Positions 56,223 to 64,000 of a stretch of 64,000 nt of DNA are shown piece by piece (the first letter of the stretch is position 1; the number at the start of each line of letters is the position of its first letter). The translations under genes and the position numbers were made by a program. Origin of the DNA: Ornithodoros turicata (taxonomy: Eukaryota > Arthropoda > Arachnida > Ixodida > Argasidae). The DNA is taken from the NCBI RefSeq assembly GCF_037126465.1, contig NC_088208.1, positions 40,710,685-40,774,684 on the forward strand, given 5' to 3'. The notes beneath the pieces are model-generated. The model was not told the origin of the DNA. It did not search any database and saw only the letters and a program-made list of their open reading frames with translations.

Positions 56223-56313
56223 AGTAAATCTCGAAGTGAAGCTTTCGATTTTCAAAATAAACCGGCTGTGCGGCGGCTCCGGCTATGGCTATGGTTAGCG
56301 AAACATGAGGCAT
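56223..56313 (-). CDS. Possible first exon upstream of the MBLAC1-like gene
   Basis: In a CG-rich patch (56265-56345) the - strand has ATCATGCCTC, then the frame MPHVSLTIAIAGAAAQPVYF, ENRKLHFEIY, ending at a GTAAGA donor in phase 1. It would fit an acceptor at 55238 in phase. There is no homology to guide the call. It may equally be 5' UTR or the start of a different gene. Confidence 0.25.
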
Positions 56314-56592
56314 GATCGCCGGCGGCCACACAGCGGCGGCGGCAAAGTGAGCAAACACACAGATACGGAAATAGAAGAAGTAGGACACCTAACTTTCTGT
56401 GCGTTTCAGGAATGTTTTTTTTTTCTTCTTCTTCTTACGCTGTTTCTAATTTTCAATGTGCGTTAATGTCCATCCTAAAGGTGAGTTCGGGTGCGGGTAA
56501 ACTCGCGGACACCCGCGCAAGTTTGTTCTTCGCGGGTTCACGGGTACACATTTCCGTGTATCCGTGTCATCGCGAGTTGCGGATAAGGATAA

Positions 56593-57309
56593 AGGTTGGT
56601 CCTCACTGGTGCGTTGTGACGCACAGGCATCCGTTCCGTTGGCACGCATCCTCAGTGCTCAACGCAGCGCAATGCGTTGACATGTTCTCACTGACACGGA
56701 CCTACGTCCGTCGGTTGACGGTGGTTGACACCTGTGGTCAATGAAGTGAACCAACGTGGGTTCAGTTCATTACAGCACAGACGAATGCACTACGATTGAA
56801 CATCGTATTTTAAAAGCGTTTTATTTGCGTGCTGTGGTGCCTTGGAAGATACGGAAACGGTGACGCTCAGCGATGCTTTCGCTGGATTTCTTGTGGCGGG
56901 TATTCATCGGCGGCGCTACTCTTTCAGGAGACAAGAACACACGTTTTCACGCTGCACTGCCCTTTTATAATCTAGCATCGTCTTATTACCTCCATTTCGC
57001 TGCATTTATTGCACTGCAATGCCCATGGCAGCACCACATACACACAACCACACAACGTTGCTCCGTTGGCCGCCACTCCACTGCAGCAGTTTGCCTACCC
57101 CGTACAAACTGCGCATGCGTCAGGTTCGCCGCTCTGATTGGTCTCCTTGCTGCGTTGAACGCACTACTGTGCGGAAAAGTTGAGCCGCTGCGAACTCTTG
57201 TACGTCCGTGCGTGGGAGCTCTCCTTTAGCTCGTTGTCATGGTAACTGACGGATACAGGCCAACGGAACGGACGCCTGTGCGTCAAAACGCATCAGTGAG
57301 GATCAACCT
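56593..57309. mobile_element. 717-bp TIR element with TAA duplication (Harbinger-like)
   Basis: AGGTTGGTCCTCACTGGTGC at the left is inverted at the right (about 57250-57309), with arms of about 55 bp that also share GACGCACAGGC and TCCGTTCCGTTGGC. Trinucleotide TAA flanks both sides (56590-56592, 57310-57312). TAA target duplication is typical of PIF/Harbinger elements. A 118-codon ORF inside is not a transposase. Confidence 0.75.
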
Positions 57310-57550
57310 TAAGGCGTAGGGAAACACGCACTGCCTTCGCGGCACCGTGCTCCGCGGTACCCGCGAGGAGCCTCCGCCGTAACGTGAACTGAATGTAAAT
57401 TTCCCTTAGCGTTTTTTTAATTAACTAGTTTAATCCATTATAAATTCTTTTCTTTTACTTAATACTCCTACTTCTGTTCTCCACGTCCCGTTTACTTTGT
57501 ATTTGTATCATTTCGTGTCCATCCGACTTTTCATCTCTTACCGTGTATAT

Positions 57551-57925
57551 ACAGGGTGTCCCACAAAACGTGTTATTGAATTATAGAAAAACTAACTCGA
57601 ACTGAACTCGGAAATTTGCCAAGTAGATGTCACTTTTTGACCCCACCAATATGAAGAGCGTGCCGAATTCACTCAAGTTCATGGTAATAATTGACAGTGA
57701 TATCCGCGAGCTATCCCAGCGGAAAAAATAGCCGAACATCATGCTTTTCATAGCACCGAACCATAACGCGCGACGACTTTTTGAGCGCAATCGCTCTCAG
57801 TTTGACGAAAGGAGGTTCCATTTTTATTGCATTTCAATTGACGGAAAGTTAATTTCTTGAATTGAACTCCGATATTTCCCAAATCAATCTAACCTTTTCT
57901 TTGCGGAGATGGGTTCCCCATGGCA
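57551..57925. mobile_element. Element end ACAGGGTGTCCC and related repeats
   Basis: ACAGGGTGTCCCACAAAACG is a terminus-like motif. Inside, TCGAACTGAACTCGGAAATT (57597) recurs as TTGAATTGAACTCCGATATT (57857), an approximate direct repeat. The right side is cut by the satellite array, so the element cannot be delimited. Confidence 0.4.
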
Positions 57926-58218
57926 TAGTCCGCTTTGGTGTAGGTATTCCGTTGTGCTATGGGTGAAGCTCCCGCGCGGCTGACTCTGTGTTGGAGGTGA
58001 GACCCTTATTTCCACGTTGTCTTGTTCATTGGTCCGGGGCAGCAACTATTCCTTGAAAGAAACTTACAAGCAATCAGTGGCAAACCGAGCAACGCAGAAA
58101 ATCATGCAACAAAGTAACAGTCACATGAATGCACATGGCTGGCTGGCTGGCTTTCTAAACGTAATCTACAGTTCTAACAACACATACACCAATGACACCA
58201 GCGGCGCAGCTCCGCCAG
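57926..58218. repeat. First, diverged satellite unit (293 bp)
   Basis: It begins TAGTCCGCTTTGGTGTAGGT and aligns along its whole length to the 289-bp units that follow, with a 4-bp longer stretch (CGCGCGGCTGACTCTGTGTT) and several substitutions. It marks the left edge of the array. Confidence 0.9.
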
Positions 58219-61200
58219 TAGTCCCCTTTGGTGTAGGTATTCCGTTGTGCTGTGGGTGAAGCTCCCGGCTGTCTCTGTGGTGGAGATGAGACCCTTATTT
58301 CCACCTTGTCTTGTCCATTGGTCCGGGGCAGCAACTATTCCTTGAAAGAAACTTACAAGCAATCAGTGGCAAACCGAGCAACGCAGAAAATCATGCAACA
58401 AAGTAACAGTCACATGAATGCACACGGCTGTCTGGCTGGCTTTCTAAACGTAATCTACAGTTCTAACAACACATACACCAATGACACCAGCGGCGCAGCT
58501 CCGCCAGTAGTCCCCTTTGGTGTAGGTATTCCGTTGTGCTGTGGGTGAAGCTCCCGGCTGTCTCTGTGGTGGAGATGAGACCCTTATTTCCACCTTGTCT
58601 TGTCCATTGGTCCGGGGCAGCAACTATTCATTGAAAGAAACTTACAAGCAATCAGTGGCAAACCGAGCAACGCAGAAAATCATGCAACAAAGTAACAGTC
58701 ACATGAATGCACACGGCTGTCTGGCTGGCTTTCTAAACGTAATCTACAGTTCTAACAACACATACACCAATGACACCAGCGGCGCAGCTCCGCCAGTAGT
58801 CCCCTTTGGTGTAGGTATTCCGTTGTGCTGTGGGTGAAGCTCCCGGCTGTCTCTGTGGTGGAGATGAGACCCTTATTTCCACCTTGTCTTGTCCATTGGT
58901 CCGGGGCAGCAACTATTCATTGAAAGAAACTTACAAGCAATCAGTGGCAAACCGAGCAACGCAGAAAATCATGCAACAAAGTAACAGTCACATGAATGCA
59001 CACGGCTGTCTGGCTGGCTTTCTAAACGTAATCTACAGTTCTAACAACACATACACCAATGACACCAGCGGCGCAGCTCCGCCAGTAGTCCCCTTTGGTG
59101 TAGGTATTCCGTTGTGCTGTGGGTGAAGCTCCCGGCTGTCTCTGTGGTGGAGATGAGACCCTTATTTCCACCTTGTCTTGTCCATTGGTCCGGGGCAGCA
59201 ACTATTCCTTGAAAGAAACTTACAAGCAATCAGTGGCAAACCGAGCAACGCAGAAAATCATGCAACAAAGTAACAGTCACATGAATGCACACGGCTGTCT
59301 GGCTGGCTTTCTAAACGTAATCTACAGTTCTAACAACACATACACCAATGACACCAGCGGCGCAGCTCCGCCAGTAGTCCCCTTTGGTGTAGGTATTCCG
59401 TTGTGCTGTGGGTGAAGCTCCCGGCTGTCTCTGTGGTGGAGATGAGACCCTTATTTCCACCTTGTCTTGTCCATTGGTCCGGGGCAGCAACTATTCCTTG
59501 AAAGAAACTTACAAGCAATCAGTGGCAAACCGAGCAACGCAGAAAATCATGCAACAAAGTAACAGTCACATGAATGCACACGGCTGTCTGGCTGGCTTTC
59601 TAAACGTAATCTACAGTTCTAACAACACATACACCAATGACACCAGCGGCGCAGCTCCGCCAGTAGTCCCCTTTGGTGTAGGTATTCCGTTGTGCTGTGG
59701 GTGAAGCTCCCGGCTGTCTCTGTGGTGGAGATGAGACCCTTATTTCCACCTTGTCTTGTCCATTGGTCCGGGGCAGCAACTATTCCTTGAAAGAAACTTA
59801 CAAGCAATCAGTGGCAAACCGAGCAACGCAGAAAATCATGCAACAAAGTAACAGTCACATGAATGCACACGGCTGGCTGGCTGGCTTTCTAAACGTAATC
59901 TACAGTTCTAACAACACATACACCAATGACACCAGCGGCGCAGCTCCGCCAGTAGTCCCCTTTGGTGTAGGTATTCCGTTGTGCTGTGGGTGAAGCTCCC
60001 GGCTGTCTCTGTGGTGGAGATGAGACCCTTATTTCCACCTTGTCTTGTCCATTGGTCCGGGGCAGCAACTATTCCTTGAAAGAAACTTACAAGCAATCAG
60101 TGGCAAACCGAGCAACGCAGAAAATCATGCAACAAAGTAACAGTCACATGAATGCACACGGCTGGCTGGCTGGCTTTCTAAACGTAATCTACAGTTCTAA
60201 CAACACATACACCAATGACACCAGCGGCGCAGCTCCGCCAGTAGTCCCCTTTGGTGTAGGTATTCCGTTGTGCTGTGGGTGAAGCTCCCGGCTGTCTCTG
60301 TGGTGGAGATGAGACCCTTATTTCCACCTTGTCTTGTCCATTGGTCCGGGGCAGCAACTATTCCTTGAAAGAAACTTACAAGCAATCAGTGGCAAACCGA
60401 GCAACGCAGAAAATCATGCAACAAAGTAACAGTCACATGAATGCACACGGCTGGCTGGCTGGCTTTCTAAACGTAATCTACAGTTCTAACAACACATACA
60501 CCAATGACACCAGCGGCGCAGCTCCGCCAGTAGTCCCCTTTGGTGTAGGTATTCCGTTGTGCTGTGGGTGAAGCTCCCGGCTGTCTCTGTGGTGGAGATG
60601 AGACCCTTATTTCCACCTTGTCTTGTCCATTGGTCCGGGGCAGCAACTATTCCTTGAAAGAAACTTACAAGCAATCAGTGGCAAACCGAGCAACGCAGAA
60701 AATCATGCAACAAAGTAACAGTCACATGAATGCACACGGCTGGCTGGCTGGCTTTCTAAACGTAATCTACAGTTCTAACAACACATACACCAATGACACC
60801 AGCGGCGCAGCTCCGCCAGTAGTCCCCTTTGGTGTAGGTATTCCGTTGTGCTGTGGGTGAAGCTCCCGGCTGTCTCTGTGGTGGAGATGAGACCCTTATT
60901 TCCACCTTGTCTTGTCCATTGGTCCGGGGCAGCAACTATTCCTTGAAAGAAACTTACAAGCAATCAGTGGCAAACCGAGCAACGCAGAAAATCATGCAAC
61001 AAAGTAACAGTCACATGAATGCACACGGCTGTCTGGCTGCCTTTCTAAACGTAATCTACAGTTCTAACAACACATACACCAATGACACCAGCGGCGCAGC
61101 TCCGCCAGTAGTCCCCTTTGGTGTAGGTATTCCGTTGTGCTGTGGGTGAAGCTCCCGGCTGTCTCTGTGGTGGAGATGAGACCCTTATTTCCACCTTGTC

Positions 61201-63998
61201 TTGTCCATTGGTCCGGGGCAGCAACTATTCCTTGAAAGAAACTTACAAGCAATCAGTGGCAAACCGAGCAACGCAGAAAATCATGCAACAAAGTAACAGT
61301 CACATGAATGCACACGGCTGGCTGGCTGGCTTTCTAAACGTAATCTACAGTTCTAACAACACATACACCAATGACACCAGCGGCGCAGCTCCGCCAGTAG
61401 TCCCCTTTGGTGTAGGTATTCCGTTGTGCTGTGGGTGAAGCTCCCGGCTGTCTCTGTGGTGGAGATGAGACCCTTATTTCCACCTTGTCTTGTCCATTGG
61501 TCCGGGGCAGCAACTATTCCTTGAAAGAAACTTACAAGCAATCAGTGGCAAACCGAGCAACGCAGAAAATCATGCAACAAAGTAACAGTCACATGAATGC
61601 ACACGGCTGGCTGGCTGGCTTTCTAAACGTAATCTACAGTTCTAACAACACATACACCAATGACACCAGCGGCGCAGCTCCGCCAGTAGTCCCCTTTGGT
61701 GTAGGTATTCCGTTGTGCTGTGGGTGAAGCTCCCGGCTGTCTCTGTGGTGGAGATGAGACCCTTATTTCCACTTTGTCTTGTCTATTGGTCCGGGGCAGC
61801 AACTATTCCTTGAAAGAAACTTACAAGCAATCAGTGGCAAACCGAGCAACGCAGAAAATCATGCAACAAAGTAACAGTCACATGAATGCACACGGCTGGC
61901 TGGCTGGCTTTCAAAACGTAATCTACAGTTCTAACAACACATACACCAATGACACCAGCGGCGCAGCTCCGCCAGTAGTCCCCTTTGGTGTAGGTATTCC
62001 GTTGTGCTGTGGGTGAAGCTCCCGGCTGTCTCTGTGGTGGAGATGAGACCCTTATTTCCACCTTGTCTTGTCCATTGGTCCGGGGCAGCAACTATTCCTT
62101 GAAAGAAACTTACAAGCAATCAGTGGCAAACCGAGCAACGCAGAAAATCATGCAACAAAGTAACAGTCACATGAATGCACACGGCTGGCTGGCTGGCTTT
62201 CTAAACGTAATCTACAGTTCTAACAACACATACACCAATGACACCAGCGGCGCAGCTCCGCCAGTAGTCCCCTTTGGTGTAGGTATTCCGTTGTGCTGTG
62301 GGTGAAGCTCCCGGCTGTCTCTGTGGTGGAGATGAGACCCTTATTTCCACCTTGTCTTGTCCATTGGTCCGGGGCAGCAACTATTCCTTGAAAGAAACTT
62401 ACAAGCAACCAGTGGCAAACCGAGCAACGCAGAAAATCATGCAACAAAGTAACAGTCACATGAATGCACATGGCTGGCTGGCTGGTTTTCTAAAAGTAAT
62501 CTACAGTTCTAACAACAAATACACCAATGACACCAGCGGCGCAGCTCCGCCAGTAGTCCGCTTTGGTGTAGGTATTCCGTTGTGCTGTGGGTGAAGCTCC
62601 CGGCTGTCTCTGTGGTGGAGATGAGACCCTTATTTCCACCTTGTCTTGTCCATTGGTCCGGGGCAGCAACTATTCCTTGAAAGAAACTTACAAGCAATCA
62701 GTGGCAAACCGAGCAACGCAGAAAATCATGCAACAAAGTAACAGTCACATGAATGCACACGGCTGGCTGGCTGGCTTTCTAAACGTAATCTACAGTTCTA
62801 ACAACAAATACACCAATGACACCAGCGGCGCAGCTCCGCCAGTAGTCCGCTTTGGTGTAGGTATTCCGTTGTGCTGTGGGTGAAGCTCCCGGCTGTCTCT
62901 GTGGTGGAGATGAGACCCTTATTTCCACGTTGTCTTGTCCATTGGTCCGGGGCAGCAACTATTCCTTGAAAGAAACTTACAAGCAATCAGTGGCAAACCG
63001 AGCAACGCAGAAAATCATGCAACAAAGTAACAGTCACATGAATGCACACGGCTGGCTGGCTGGCTTTCTAAACGTAATCTACAGTTCTAACAACACATAC
63101 ACCAATGACACCAGCGGCGCAGCTCCGCCAGTAGTCCCCTTTGGTGTAGGTATTCCGTTGTGCTGTGGGTGAAGCTCCCGGCTGTCTCTGTGGTGGAGAT
63201 GAGACCCTTATTTCCACCTTGTCTTGTCCATTGGTCCGGGGCAGCAACTATTCCTTGAAAGAAACTTACAAGCAACCAGTGGCAAACCGAGCAACGCAGA
63301 AAATCATGCAACAAAGTAACAGTCACATGAATGCACATGGCTGGCTGGCTGGCTTTCTAAAAGTAATCTACAGTTCTAACAACAAATACACCAATGACAC
63401 CAGCGGCGCAGCTCCGCCAGTAGTCCGCTTTGGTGTAGGTATTCCGTTGTGCTGTGGGTGAAGCTCCCGGCTGTCTCTGTGGTGGAGATGAGACCCTTAT
63501 TTCCACCTTGTCTTGTCCATTGGTCCGGGGCAGCAACTATTCCTTGAAAGAAACTTACAAGCAATCAGTGGCAAACCGAGCAACGCAGAAAATCATGCAA
63601 CAAAGTAACAGTCACATGAATGCACACGGCTGGCTGGCTGGCTTTCTAAACGTAATCTACAGTTCTAACAACAGATACACCAATGACACCAGCGGCGCAG
63701 CTCCGCCAGTAGTCCGCTTTGGTGTAGGTATTCCGTTGTGCTGTGGGTGAAGCTCCCGGCTGTCTCTGTGGTGGAGATGAGACCCTTATTTCCACCTTGT
63801 CTTGTCCATTGGTCCGGGGCAGCAACTATTCCTTGAAAGAAACTTACAAGCAATCAGTGGCAAACCGAGCAACGCAGAAAATCATGCAACAAAGTAACAG
63901 TCACATGAATGCACACGGCTGGCTGGCTGGCTTTCTAAAAGTAATCTACAGTTCTAACAACAAATACACCAATGACACCAGCGGCGCAGCTCCGCCAG
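58219..63998. repeat. 289-bp satellite array, 20 units
   Basis: Twenty consecutive units start with TAGTCC every 289 bases (58219, 58508, 58797 and so on to 63710), and the next begins at 63999 at the window edge. No indel occurs in any of them. Each unit carries GGTCCGGGGCAGCAACTATT, GAAAGAAACTTACAAGCAAT and a short (GGCT)n tract. Small ORFs on both strands recur in every unit only because the units are near-identical. The period is not a multiple of three, so no protein reads through. Confidence 0.97.
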
Positions 63999-64000
63999 TA

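Noticed and set aside
56873..57229. 118-codon ORF as a gene
   Set aside because: It is contained in a TAA-flanked TIR element and has no similarity to a known protein family.
58252..63750. Repeated 98-codon ORFs on + and 62-codon ORFs on - in every satellite unit
   Set aside because: They begin at GTG or depend on unit boundaries, the 289-bp period shifts the frame, and they persist only because the units are identical.
1..64000. CRISPR arrays, bacterial promoters, rRNA
   Set aside because: Nothing of this kind was seen; the tandem array has no spacers and the DNA is eukaryotic.

Overview
This window reads as intron-rich, repeat-rich arthropod nuclear DNA, most likely from a hard tick. The evidence is a dense population of tRNA-derived SINEs with Pol III box motifs, degenerate LINE and mariner remnants, many short terminal-inverted-repeat elements, a short interstitial TTAGG tract, and host genes split into small exons with GT/AG borders. 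There is no operon structure, and almost no ORF longer than 100 codons is a real gene. The species assignment is inference from repeat style and gene families; no sequence search was possible.

Three host genes can be supported. (1) On the + strand at about 29.7-39.1 kb are the 3' exons of a beaten-path (beat) family gene, a two-Ig-domain neuronal recognition protein. Five exons join in consistent phase and end in a short hydrophobic, GPI-signal-like tail with a polyadenylation signal. The signal-peptide exon lies outside the window or is unrecognised. An extra exon that matches the first half of Ig2 sits in the last intron. (2) On the + strand at about 42.5-44.3 kb are three phase-2-linked exons of a Ser/Pro/Arg-rich protein I cannot name. 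(3) On the - strand at about 55.2-50.9 kb is a four-exon gene encoding a compact metallo-beta-lactamase-fold protein of the MBLAC1 type, with all metal-ligand motifs intact.

Layout: 0-29 kb is gene-poor and holds SINE copies, LINE ends, TIR elements, microsatellites and one ankyrin-like fragment. 28-28.8 kb is a dead mariner. 29.7-39.1 kb is the beat gene; its introns hold a TTAA-flanked MITE, a 50-bp-arm hairpin, a LINE copy with the 5' inversion expected from twin priming, and a degenerate GGTTACCC minisatellite. 42.5-44.3 kb is the unnamed gene. 46-48 kb holds a MITE and a 1-kb TIR element. 50-50.5 kb carries two copies of a roughly 110-bp block, each with a perfect TGACGTCA site. 50.9-55.2 kb is MBLAC1, whose introns and flank hold four TIR or foldback elements. 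From 57.9 kb to the right edge is a 289-bp satellite array of one diverged and 20 exact-length units, which continues beyond the window.

The three genes are unrelated in function (cell-surface recognition, unknown, RNA-processing-type hydrolase) and show no sign of co-regulation. The most notable features are the twin-primed LINE with matching target-site duplications, the duplicate beat exon, the indel-free satellite and the hammerhead-core-like motif inside a foldback element.
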